Below are positions 23,862 to 31,327 of a DNA stretch of 41,006 nucleotides, piece after piece. A program made the translations under genes and the position numbers. Position 1 is the first letter of the stretch; every line of letters begins with the position of its first letter. The notes beneath the pieces were generated by a model. It saw only the letters and a list, made by a program, of their open reading frames with translations. It ran no database searches and was not told the origin of the DNA. Source of the DNA: Collinsella sp. (lineage in GTDB: Bacteria; Actinomycetota; Coriobacteriia; Coriobacteriales; Coriobacteriaceae); the NCBI GenBank assembly GCA_019414045.1, contig DXMW01000017.1:1-41006 (forward strand), read 5' to 3'.

Positions 23862-24419
23862 ATGTCCGATACCGTTCGTGCCGAGAAAATCGCGCGCGAG
23901 GTCGACGATGCCGCCCGTCAGCTTGCCCAGGCGGGCCGCTTGGACCTGACGCGCGAGTTTATCCAGCATGGCGATGTGACGGTCTATACGCATGTGACCT
24001 CGGTGGCGCGGGCAAGTCTGTCCTTTGCCGAGCGCCTGGGCCGTGCTGGCATTTCGGTCGACCGCTTGTCGCTGCTGCGCGGGGCCCTGCTGCATGATTA
24101 CTTTCTCTATGACTGGCACGATCCCGACCCAAGCCATCGGCTGCATGGCTTTCGCCACCCGTTTTTTGCCTTGGCGCGTGCGGAGGAAGATTTTGAGCTG
24201 ACGCCGCGCGAGCGGAATATCATCGTGCGTCATATGTTTCCGCTGGTGCCGGTGCCGCCGACGTGTCGTGAGGCATGGATTGTGTGCCTGGCAGATAAAT
24301 GGTGCGCGCTGCGCGAGACGATTGCCGGCCGTCTGCCGCGCAAAGGCGGCGCGAACGATTTGAACGAGGGCTCGAGCGACGGCTCGAGCAAAGAATCGAA
24401 CGAAAAGAGGAGTGGGTAG
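23862..24419 (+). CDS. HD-domain protein (putative phosphohydrolase)
   Basis: This 185-residue protein has an HD-type metal site: His44 (YTHVTS), His78-Asp79 (LLHDYF), further His in HDPDPSHRLHGFRHP, and Asp in CLADKW near 140. GGAAGGAGG precedes the ATG at 23862. The C-terminus is a polar Ser/Glu-rich tail. It resembles small uncharacterised HD proteins of Firmicutes and Actinobacteria. The next gene starts four bases after its stop, so the two form an operon. The substrate is unknown; nucleotides are typical for the superfamily. Confidence 0.82.
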   Translation: MSDTVRAEKIAREVDDAARQLAQAGRLDLTREFIQHGDVTVYTHVTSVARASLSFAERLGRAGISVDRLSLLRGALLHDYFLYDWHDPDPSHRLHGFRHPFFALARAEEDFELTPRERNIIVRHMFPLVPVPPTCREAWIVCLADKWCALRETIAGRLPRKGGANDLNEGSSDGSSKESNEKRSG

Positions 24420-24422
24420 ACG

Positions 24423-25442
24423 GTGGGAACCGCGATCGGCATGGCATTTGACGGCGCGACGCTTGCCGCTTGTCCGCTCTCGGCGCTGGTACTCTCGTTT
24501 GCCTTCTACGGTTTTTGCGGCTGGGTATGGGAGTCGACAGTCTGCGCCATGCTCAACCACGGACGCTTTGCCAATAGCGGCTTTTTGCTAGGGCCGTGTT
24601 GTCCCATCTACGGTGCGGGCGGCATCGCGTGCTGGTTGCTGCTGCGTGGAATCCCAGACGCCTCGAGCCAGTTTGTCGCTGCAGCGCTCGTATGCAGCGT
24701 GATTGAGTACAGCGTAGGCGTGCTGTTGGAAAAAACGACGGGTGCCCGGTTTTGGGATTACTCGCATCTGCCGTTTAACCTGCACGGACGCATCTGCCTG
24801 TACTGGGCCTGCGCGTTTGGCTTGGGTGCGTTGTGTATTTGCCGTTTAGTGGAGCCGGCATTGCTGGGGCTGCTTGGCCATCTGCCGGTGCTGATTGTGC
24901 GGCTGTCCGCCTTTATCGTCGCGGTCGCGATGATGGTCGATGCGGTGTGCTCGTTGGCCAGCTGGCGCCGCCTGTCCGATCAGCTTGAGCGTGTGCGTGC
25001 CGACCTTGCCGACCGCATCAATGAGTCGCTTGCCGACGCCTCCGACTCTATGCTCGAACGTATTCCCGATTCGGCGATTGACTCGGTGGCGCAGACGCAT
25101 ATCCGCGGTCGCGCCGTTAACGCTTGGCTGGCCGAGCTGGGCGACGCGGCGCTCGATGCCCTGCGCGAGAAGGCTTCGATGCCGACGTTTATCTCGGATG
25201 GTGCTCGCGGCCTGGCACTTGCCGCCCGCCGCGTGGCCGATGCCGCGCCGAGCGTGCCCCGTCCGTCGCTCACCCGTCTCCGTACCGGCAAGCGCATGAG
25301 CCGTCCGGTGCCGAGTGTGTCGCTCAGCCGTCGTGACCTGCGCTTCTTTAACGCCTTCCCGCGTCTGCGCATCAATCGCTACGAGGGCGTCATCCGAGCT
25401 ACCGACCTCCGCGACCGAGCCCGCGAGCTGTTCCGCCGCTAG
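24423..25442 (+). CDS. CmpB-like (putative ABC transporter type IV) membrane protein
   Basis: This 339-residue protein has an N-terminal membrane domain (about residues 15-180, five or six segments) with the family motifs FYGFCGWVWES, GFLLGPCCPIYG, WDYSHLPFNLHGRI and LYWACAFG. Its long basic cytoplasmic C-terminus (about 180-339) has no recognised domain. It starts with GTG at 24423, four bases after the HD gene; GAGGAG lies upstream. The family name ABC_trans_CmpB is historic, and no transport function is established. Confidence 0.82.
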   Translation: MGTAIGMAFDGATLAACPLSALVLSFAFYGFCGWVWESTVCAMLNHGRFANSGFLLGPCCPIYGAGGIACWLLLRGIPDASSQFVAAALVCSVIEYSVGVLLEKTTGARFWDYSHLPFNLHGRICLYWACAFGLGALCICRLVEPALLGLLGHLPVLIVRLSAFIVAVAMMVDAVCSLASWRRLSDQLERVRADLADRINESLADASDSMLERIPDSAIDSVAQTHIRGRAVNAWLAELGDAALDALREKASMPTFISDGARGLALAARRVADAAPSVPRPSLTRLRTGKRMSRPVPSVSLSRRDLRFFNAFPRLRINRYEGVIRATDLRDRARELFRR

Positions 25443-25640
25443 CCGGGACGGGCGTGTTTGCGGCTTCCTTGCTCGCGTATTTCCCGTTCGTTTCGCGCCC
25501 GTTGCCGCGCCGTTTCCAAGATTGCGGCACCGTTTCCATTCGACAACGCCGCGTTTAACAACGCCGTATCTGGTCTACACCAGTTGCCCCTCGGCCGCAT
25601 TATGGGCGCCGACAACGTTCATGCGACAAAGGGGGAGCGA

Positions 25641-26918
25641 ATGTACGATACGGGATCGACAACGTTTATGCTCATCTGCACCATGCTCGTGTTTTTAATG
25701 ACACCGGGTCTGGCGTTTTTCTATGGTGGCCTTTCCAGGCGCAAAAATGTCATCAACACCATGCTTATGTGCTTTGGCGCCATTGGCCTGGTTGGTGTGC
25801 TGTGGATTGTTGCTGGCTGGTCGCTGGCCTACGGCGGCGACGGTTCTAACCCGTTTATTGGCGGCTTTGACCAGTTGCTGTGCCTGCCGGTGCTCAACCA
25901 GGTGCTGCAGGCGGCCGAGGGCAATGCTGCGGATGGTGCCGTCTACCCTCAGATCATCAACATCGCCTTCCAGATGGCGTTTGCCATGATCACCGCCGCT
26001 ATCGTTACGGGCAGTCTGGCAGGCCGCGTTAAGTTTGGTGCCATGACGGCCTTCCTGGGCATTTGGCTGCTCGTGGTCTATGCGCCGCTCGCCCACATGG
26101 TTTGGGGCGGCGATGGTTCCTTTATCGGCGACATCATCGGCGCGCTCGACTTTGCCGGCGGCGACGTGGTACACATTTCGTCCGGTCTCACGGGCCTGAT
26201 TCTCTGCTTAATGCTCGGCCGTCGTCGCGGCTTTGGCATGGTGAGCTACCGTCCGCATAACGTGCCGTTTGTGGCGCTGGGCGCCGGTCTACTTTGGTTT
26301 GGTTGGTTTGGCTTTAACGGCGGCAGCGAGTTTAAGGCCGACGCCGTGGCGGCACTCGCCATCCTCAACACCGTGACGGCCAACGCGGCGGGCATGGTCT
26401 CGTGGCTTGTCGTCGAGCGCGTGCACACCGGTCGTCCCACGCTGGTGGGTGCTAGCACCGGTTTGGTTGCGGGCCTTGTGGTGGTTACGCCGGGTGCGGG
26501 CTTTGTCGAGCCGTGGGCGGCGCTGGTCATGGGCCTGATCGTATCGCCCGTCTGCTATCTGGCCATCAGCCATCTTAAGACCAAGTTCGGCTACGACGAT
26601 GCGCTCGATGCGTTCGGTTGCCACGGTATCGGCGGCATCTTGGGCGGTGTGCTCACGGGCCTGTTCTGCGTGCCGGAGCTCTCGTGGACCGGTAAGGGCG
26701 GCCTGTTCTACACGGGCGACGTGTCGCTGCTTGTCTCGCAGGTTCTGGGCATTGTGGTGACGGTCGTTATTGTGCTGATGCTCGACTTGGTGATCGCCGC
26801 GGTGGTCAAGGCGCTGTTCCACGGTAGCCTGCGCGTGGACGAGGCCGACGAGGCACTGGGCCTGGATGCGAGTCAGCACGGCGAGAGCGCGTACCCCTCG
26901 TTCTCCGGACTCGATTAG
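25641..26918 (+). CDS. amt: Ammonium transporter
   Basis: This 425-residue Amt/Rh-family channel has about eleven membrane segments. The start is ATG 25641 after GGGGGAG; the first helix begins at once, and upstream in-frame codons from 25458 are not hydrophobic. Family motifs are LAFFYGGLSRRKN, the pore histidines in GGDVVHISSGLTG and DAFGCHGIGGILGG, and FGWFGFNGGSE. It moves ammonium into the cell and is normally gated by the PII protein, whose gene follows. Confidence 0.93.
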   Translation: MYDTGSTTFMLICTMLVFLMTPGLAFFYGGLSRRKNVINTMLMCFGAIGLVGVLWIVAGWSLAYGGDGSNPFIGGFDQLLCLPVLNQVLQAAEGNAADGAVYPQIINIAFQMAFAMITAAIVTGSLAGRVKFGAMTAFLGIWLLVVYAPLAHMVWGGDGSFIGDIIGALDFAGGDVVHISSGLTGLILCLMLGRRRGFGMVSYRPHNVPFVALGAGLLWFGWFGFNGGSEFKADAVAALAILNTVTANAAGMVSWLVVERVHTGRPTLVGASTGLVAGLVVVTPGAGFVEPWAALVMGLIVSPVCYLAISHLKTKFGYDDALDAFGCHGIGGILGGVLTGLFCVPELSWTGKGGLFYTGDVSLLVSQVLGIVVTVVIVLMLDLVIAAVVKALFHGSLRVDEADEALGLDASQHGESAYPSFSGLD

Positions 26919-26921
26919 CAG

Positions 26922-27027
26922 CGCGGCTTTCCCAAGCACCCGACCTTGCCCCTCAAACCGTCGCTTGCGTACCGAAGTACGCGGCGCTCCTCTTTCGGGG
27001 CAATCTCGGGCACTTGGAAAACCCGCG
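26922..27027. repeat. Long folded element between amt and glnB
   Basis: The left arm (26922-26952, beginning CGCGGCTTTCCCAAG) is largely complementary to the right arm (26996-27027, ending CTTGGAAAACCCGCG), with a few mismatched steps. The centre holds a perfect GCGTAC-CGAA-GTACGC hairpin (26967-26982). The folded region fills most of the amt-glnB gap. It could modulate read-through from amt to glnB, or be a palindromic repeat. Confidence 0.65.
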
Positions 27028-27072
27028 TTATTGAATGGCAATTCATTTCTTTACTAAAGAGAGGAATTCACT

Positions 27073-27411
27073 ATGAAGAAGATCACGGCGATCGTCCGTC
27101 AGGAAAAACTTGAGGTTCTCAAAGACGCGCTGTTTGCTGCCGATGTTCGCGGCATGACCATCAACCAGGTGCAGGGCTGCGGCGCGCAGCATGGCTGGAA
27201 GGAATACGTGCGCGGCAACGAGTTGCTTGTCAACACGATCCCTAAGGTGCAGTTCACCCTCATCTGCGCCGATGAACATGTCGACGGAATTGTCGACATC
27301 ATCTGCAATGCCGCCCGCACCGGCGCCGTCGGCGACGGCAAGATCTGGGTCGAGCCGGTCGAGGAAGTCATCCGCATTCGCACCGGCGAACATGGCCCCG
27401 CCGCGGTGTAG
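27073..27411 (+). CDS. glnB: Nitrogen regulatory protein P-II
   Basis: This 112-residue trimeric signal protein senses 2-oxoglutarate and ATP/ADP and gates Amt. KKITAIVRQEKLEVLKDAL is the first strand and helix. The T-loop (about 37-55) reads GAQHGWKEYVRGNELLVN. TGAVGDGKIWVEPVEEVIRIRTGE is the C-terminal signature (read in two parts). At the position of E. coli Tyr51 there is Val, with Tyr one residue earlier, so classic uridylylation or adenylylation may not occur. GAGAGGAA precedes the ATG. It forms an amt-glnB unit. Confidence 0.93.
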   Translation: MKKITAIVRQEKLEVLKDALFAADVRGMTINQVQGCGAQHGWKEYVRGNELLVNTIPKVQFTLICADEHVDGIVDIICNAARTGAVGDGKIWVEPVEEVIRIRTGEHGPAAV

Positions 27412-27424
27412 AATCGACCGTCTG

Positions 27425-27478
27425 CCATCCGCAACGTTAAAATGCTGCAATGAGGCACAAGGCTTGCGTTGCGGATGG
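27425..27478. promoter_or_regulatory. CCATCCGCAACG inverted repeat between glnB and tetR
   Basis: CCATCCGCAACG (27425-27436) is perfectly complementary to CGTTGCGGATGG (27467-27478), with a 30-base spacer. It starts 13 bases past the glnB stop and ends 7 bases before the TetR ATG. It could be a terminator-like hairpin without a U-run, or could sequester the TetR ribosome site. Confidence 0.45.
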
Positions 27479-27485
27479 GCGGATT

Positions 27486-28148
27486 ATGGGTCGCAATAAA
27501 TATCCCGAGGAGACGGTCGCGAAGATTCTCGACGCGGCACTGGAGCTATTCTGCGCACAGGGTTATGAGGGGACGAGTATTCAAGATATCGTTGACCGTC
27601 TCGACGGCATGACCAAGGGCGCTGTCTATCATCACTTCAAGAGCAAAGAAGAGATTTTCAACGCCGCGTTTGATCGGGCGATGACTCCGATTGTTGAGCA
27701 CCGCCGCTCGATGCTTGGCGTCGGTAATATGACCGGAGCCCAAAAGCTCAAGCGACTGTACGCTCCCGAGTCCGTTGTTCCACAAATTGAGCTATGGGCA
27801 CGTATGCGTCCTGCAGCAGATCCGGTAAAAAGCTCGCGCCTACTGGCGATGCAGTACCAGGGCTCATTTGACGAGTCGGCCGATGGCTGTCTCTTGCCAG
27901 TGATCGAGGAGGGCATCGCCGACGGCTCCATTGCGTGCGAATGCCCGCGCGAAGCGGCGGAGGCCGTATCGTTGTTGGCGAATCTTTGGCTGCTGCCATT
28001 GTTCCGTCCGCTCGAGCCCAAGGAGCGAATGCTCGCTCGCGCACAATGTTTGGCGCAGATGGCTGCCGCGGTGGGGCTCGATTTGGGTAATGAAGTGCTT
28101 CAGACAACGGCGCAGATTTGGGGCGTATGGGACCGCGCCGGGTGGTAA
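27486..28148 (+). CDS. TetR/AcrR family regulator
   Basis: This 220-residue regulator has an N-terminal TetR HTH (about 10-55: ILDAALELFCAQGYEGTS, IQDIVDRL, KGAVYHHFKSKEEIF). The C-terminal helical domain is of unknown ligand. The start at 27486 has only a weak ribosome site (GGGCGG). An MFS transporter gene follows 100 bases downstream with palindromic operators in between, so this protein most likely represses that transporter. Confidence 0.88.
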   Translation: MGRNKYPEETVAKILDAALELFCAQGYEGTSIQDIVDRLDGMTKGAVYHHFKSKEEIFNAAFDRAMTPIVEHRRSMLGVGNMTGAQKLKRLYAPESVVPQIELWARMRPAADPVKSSRLLAMQYQGSFDESADGCLLPVIEEGIADGSIACECPREAAEAVSLLANLWLLPLFRPLEPKERMLARAQCLAQMAAAVGLDLGNEVLQTTAQIWGVWDRAGW

Positions 28149-28153
28149 TATAG

Positions 28154-28235
28154 ATACCAACGGTATGTAATTGATTTGTGAGGGTAGCCACGGCTGCCCT
28201 TTTCAAGTCATTAAATACATACTAGTGGTATGTAT
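28154..28235 (+). promoter_or_regulatory. Two palindromes forming the probable TetR operator of the MFS gene
   Basis: ATACATAC (28215-28222) and GTATGTAT (28228-28235) form a perfect inverted repeat with a 5-base spacer. They end 13 bases before the MFS ATG and include a TGTATA -10-like box. A second repeat, ATACC-AAC-GGTAT, lies at 28154-28166. The shared GGTATGTA half-site in both suggests one regulator. This is a typical TetR operator arrangement. Confidence 0.7.
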
Positions 28236-28248
28236 AGGGGGTGGGCTT

Positions 28249-29511
28249 ATGGCTGGGCTGAGAGACGTCGGTGTCTCGTTGAAATCAAAAACAGTGCGGT
28301 CAATCAGGCTCGCGGAACTTCTGGTTGCGCAGCTGTGCACGTATTCGATGCTGTCGGCGCTGTGCTTTGCGTATCCACTTTACTTGTTCGATCGCAGTGG
28401 ATCGTCAACGTTATATGGCGTCGTCGCGGCGATAGCGTTCATACCCGGCGTACTTGCAACTCCGGTTGGCGGAATCTTGGCGGATAGGGGAAGACATCGC
28501 GAGGTCCTCGTGTCCCTCGGCATTGCTCTGATGACTGCATCACTGCTGTCTATCCCCATGAAGCACTCATTGTCTCTTGCGGTCGTCGTAGTAGCGATAC
28601 TTTGTGTTCAATATGGTTCTCAATCGCTGCTGAAGCCAATGCTCCAAATTGAGACGGTGCGCATGGCGGGTGAAGAGAAGGTTGAGCGGGCCACTGCATT
28701 GGTTTCGCAGATGACCATGGTGAGCAATATCTTGGGCCCTGTGGTCGGGACGGCAGTCTATGGGTACTTTGGCATCGATGCTCTTTGCACAACCGCGTCG
28801 GTGGCGTTTGCGATTTCAGCTCTCTTGTTTGGGGGCGCGCTCAAGCAAAATGCCTCATTTGAAACGATGGGAGACGGCGCGACTCGTACGACATGCCGAA
28901 ACGATTTTCGGGAGTCGATTCGGTATCTGTTGCAAAATGCATTATTGGTCGCTGTGATTTTGCTTGCGGCAGTTTTGAACCTTGCGTTGGTTGGGCTAAT
29001 GATTGGCGCTCCCATTATTGTTACAAAGCATCTCGGCATGCAATCGTCCTGCGTTGGGATAGTTGAGGTGGCTATGGGCTTGGGTGGTCTTGCCGGCAGT
29101 GGCTTGGTCGGCATTTGGCCGCATCGTTTTTCTTTCAATGGCATATGTCGATATGTTGCGATGATCTGTTTTGGAGTCGCACCGATCATTGTCACGCTAC
29201 TGTTCGGCGCAGATGCATGCATGCTCACCGTGTTTGTGGTTGGTTCGGCATGGGTCATGGTGTGGGCGAGCATTGCGTCGGTTGAAATCATCGCGTTTGT
29301 TCAGCGGGCAGCGCCGACTGAGCTCTGCGGAAAAGTGCTTTCGGTCGTTTACATGGTCCTTTCCTGCGCAATACCTATCGGCCAATTGACGTACGGGGTT
29401 GCATATGATCGATGGACACCGGCGATTGTATTCGCAGCCATGTTGGCGGTGCTGACGTTGACGACGGCTCTGTTTTATCGGCTGAAAAATCGATTGCGGC
29501 GATTGTCTTAA
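28249..29511 (+). CDS. MFS transporter (probable efflux pump)
   Basis: This 420-residue major facilitator protein has about twelve membrane segments. Between segments two and three it has GGILADRGRHREVL, the MFS loop motif. The N-terminal half reads like enterobactin- or macrolide-type exporters. The start is ATG 28249 after AGGGGGTGGG, since the first helix begins about 20 residues in. It lies under an apparent TetR operator next to the regulator gene. The drug or metabolite exported cannot be inferred. Codon use is somewhat more A+T-rich than in nearby metabolic genes. Confidence 0.87.
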   Translation: MAGLRDVGVSLKSKTVRSIRLAELLVAQLCTYSMLSALCFAYPLYLFDRSGSSTLYGVVAAIAFIPGVLATPVGGILADRGRHREVLVSLGIALMTASLLSIPMKHSLSLAVVVVAILCVQYGSQSLLKPMLQIETVRMAGEEKVERATALVSQMTMVSNILGPVVGTAVYGYFGIDALCTTASVAFAISALLFGGALKQNASFETMGDGATRTTCRNDFRESIRYLLQNALLVAVILLAAVLNLALVGLMIGAPIIVTKHLGMQSSCVGIVEVAMGLGGLAGSGLVGIWPHRFSFNGICRYVAMICFGVAPIIVTLLFGADACMLTVFVVGSAWVMVWASIASVEIIAFVQRAAPTELCGKVLSVVYMVLSCAIPIGQLTYGVAYDRWTPAIVFAAMLAVLTLTTALFYRLKNRLRRLS

Positions 29512-29570
29512 CGCGCTGGGGCACCGTGAATTTGTGAAGGCGGTGGTACGCCGCGCCGGGACGGCATTGT

Positions 29571-29627
29571 TTGGACATGCCTCTCCTTCGTCTACAATAT
29601 CGGGCAGACGAAGGAGAGGCATGTCCA
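29571..29627 (+). promoter_or_regulatory. HAD gene promoter enclosed in a 22-base perfect inverted repeat
   Basis: Bases 29572-29593 are perfectly complementary to 29606-29627 (outer ends TGGACATGCC and GGCATGTCCA). The right arm holds the Shine-Dalgarno AAGGAG and the ATG at 29621. A -35 TTGGAC (29571-29576) and -10 TACAAT (29593-29598), 16 bases apart, place the left arm in the promoter spacer. A transcript begun near 29605 would lack the left arm and be open for translation, whereas read-through RNA from the MFS gene would fold and hide the start. Confidence 0.75.
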
Positions 29628-30484
29628 TGATCAAGATGTTCGCGAGTGACTTAGACGGAACGCTGCTGAACGCCCTGCACGAGGCGGATGGGACCATCCG
29701 CCGCGCCATTCGCGAGCTGACTGAGGCTGGCCTGCGCGTGGTTCCCGCGACTGGACGCTCGACGTTGCCGATCGGCGAGCATGGCTTTACGGGCTTGGCG
29801 CTTGACGCCTGCTGCTCCAATGGATCCATCGTGCGCGACAGCCATGGCGAGGTGCTCAAGACTTGGACCATCGATCCGCAGGTCACTGAGGAACTGCTCA
29901 AGGCGTTCCCGGACATTTGCTTTGATTGTTCCACGCCCGATGGCATGTACTCGAGCGGTTCGTTCGAGATGCATCAGGCGGGCTTTAAAAAGGACAGTCC
30001 CATCAAGCGCATCGTGATGCGCGGCATGCGTGCGCGCGGCGGGTATCACGAGGAGCAGTATTTCGACCAGTCGATCGGTGACATCCTGCGCCACGATGTA
30101 TGCAAGATCAATTGTCGCGTGACCTCGCCCGAGCTGGAGCGCGACCTTAAGGCGTATCTTGCCGAGCGCTCGGACCGTGTGGTCAACGCGCCGTTCGATC
30201 CGGTGATGTTCGAGATCACGGACGTGGCGTGTAACAAGGGCGAGAGTGTGGCCTGGCTGGCGGGCTACTACGGCATTGCCGAGGACGAGGTCGCGGTTTA
30301 TGGCGACGGCGGAAACGACATCGCCATGCTCAAGCGTTTCCGCCACAGCTACGCGACCAAAAACGCTAGCGATGCAGCCAAGGTCGCCGCGAGCGCAACT
30401 ATCGGCAGCTGCATGGTCCACGCCGTCCCCAAACACATGCTCGCCACCATGCATAAGCAGAGCTCCCGCACCATCATCGAATAA
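29621..30484 (+). CDS. HAD-superfamily (Cof-type) phosphatase
   Basis: This 287-residue cytoplasmic phosphatase of the Cof/YidA type has nucleophile and acid Asp in ASDLDGTLLN, motif II ATGRS, and metal-binding GDGGNDIAML near 222. A large cap domain lies between (about 90-200). Sugar phosphates and flavin or pyridoxal phosphates are typical substrates. The start is ATG 29621 (ATG 29627 is possible). Expression control appears to involve the inverted repeat covering this start. Confidence 0.9.
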   Translation: MSMIKMFASDLDGTLLNALHEADGTIRRAIRELTEAGLRVVPATGRSTLPIGEHGFTGLALDACCSNGSIVRDSHGEVLKTWTIDPQVTEELLKAFPDICFDCSTPDGMYSSGSFEMHQAGFKKDSPIKRIVMRGMRARGGYHEEQYFDQSIGDILRHDVCKINCRVTSPELERDLKAYLAERSDRVVNAPFDPVMFEITDVACNKGESVAWLAGYYGIAEDEVAVYGDGGNDIAMLKRFRHSYATKNASDAAKVAASATIGSCMVHAVPKHMLATMHKQSSRTIIE

Positions 30485-30515
30485 TGTGACAAAGGGACTG
30501 CCCCCTCGTCACATT
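30483..30515. repeat. AAAGGGACTG hairpin, diverged copy 4
   Basis: AATGTGAC (30483-30490) pairs with GTCACATT (30508-30515); the loop contains AAAGGGACTGCCCCC. It has the same plan as the 7985-8022 and 21514-21541 hairpins, with a different stem. It overlaps the HAD stop and may serve as a transcript end, although no U-run follows. Confidence 0.5.
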
Positions 30516-30527
30516 CCAAATATTGCC

Positions 30528-30584
30528 TTTACGTGTTGATGCACACGGTGTGCAATAATACTCGCACTGTGCAATAGCGCACAG
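30528..30584 (+). promoter_or_regulatory. Promoter and operators of the TetR-activase operon
   Basis: TGCACACGGTGTGCA (30540-30554) is a perfect palindrome, and CTGTGC-AATAGC-GCACAG (30567-30584) is a second. Both contain TGTGCAATA as a direct repeat 19 bases apart. A possible promoter is TTTACG (30528-30533), 17 bases, TGCAAT (30551-30556). The sites cover and follow the -10, as expected for autorepression by the TetR protein encoded next. Confidence 0.55.
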
Positions 30585-30605
30585 GCTGAGTAACAAGGAG
30601 GACGC

Positions 30606-31316
30606 TTGTCCCAGCTCGAGAAATGCGATCGCCGGTCCCTTCGCTCGCAGCGTGCCCTTCGCCAGGCACTTGCCAGCGAGCTTGCCGAAAGCGGCGACCT
30701 TTCGCGCATTAATGTCGCGTCGCTCACCGAGCGCGCCGGCCTTACGCGCCGCACGTTCTATTCGCACTACCGCGATATCCCCGACTTCATCAATCAAATC
30801 GAGGACGGCTTGCTGGCCGAGATCCGTGAACGCATTGAGCTCATCACCGCAGCTCAGCTGCCCGATCTCTACCACAACATCGATGAACTCGAGCCGGCGC
30901 CCGGTTCGGTTGAACTGCTGCGCTATCTTGCGGCCAACCGCGACTTAATCGGTGCGCTGCTGGGTCCGGGCGGCGACCAGGCCTTCATTAAAAGGATCAT
31001 CGACACCGCGCGTGAGGCTGTGGTGCCGCGTGCGCAGACGGGCATTTTGGGCCTGGCGCTGGGCACGTTCTTTGACTACTACGTCACCTACGTCGTGAGC
31101 GCCGAGGTCGGCATGATTCAGCGCTGGTTTGAGCGTGGGCTCACCGAATCGCCCGAGGCCATGGCGCGCATTATGACGGTGCTCGCTTTTGTGCGCCCTG
31201 GTGACCTGTATGGCCAACCCATCGATATCAACGTGCCGGAATACGGCATGAAGCTATTGAACTTGCAGCTCGAGGACGCGGCCGACACCGCCGCAACCGT
31301 CGAGTCCAACAACTAA
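30606..31316 (+). CDS. TetR/AcrR family regulator of the activase operon
   Basis: This 236-residue protein has a TetR-type HTH near residues 12-60 (NVASLTERAGLTRRTFYSHYRDI). The helical C-terminal domain includes a predicted hydrophobic pocket around 135-160. The start is TTG at 30606, supported by AAGGAGG five bases upstream; no ATG fits. It is followed 11 bases later by the giant activase-like gene. It probably represses this operon through the palindromes at 30540-30584. The ligand is unknown; an acyl-CoA is a reasonable guess from its neighbour. Confidence 0.85.
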   Translation: MSQLEKCDRRSLRSQRALRQALASELAESGDLSRINVASLTERAGLTRRTFYSHYRDIPDFINQIEDGLLAEIRERIELITAAQLPDLYHNIDELEPAPGSVELLRYLAANRDLIGALLGPGGDQAFIKRIIDTAREAVVPRAQTGILGLALGTFFDYYVTYVVSAEVGMIQRWFERGLTESPEAMARIMTVLAFVRPGDLYGQPIDINVPEYGMKLLNLQLEDAADTAATVESNN

Positions 31317-31327
31317 GAGGAGAGACA

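Noticed and set aside
25458..25640. N-terminal extension of the ammonium transporter
   Set aside because: The extension is polar and unlike Amt leaders. ATG 25641 has a ribosome site and starts the first membrane helix.
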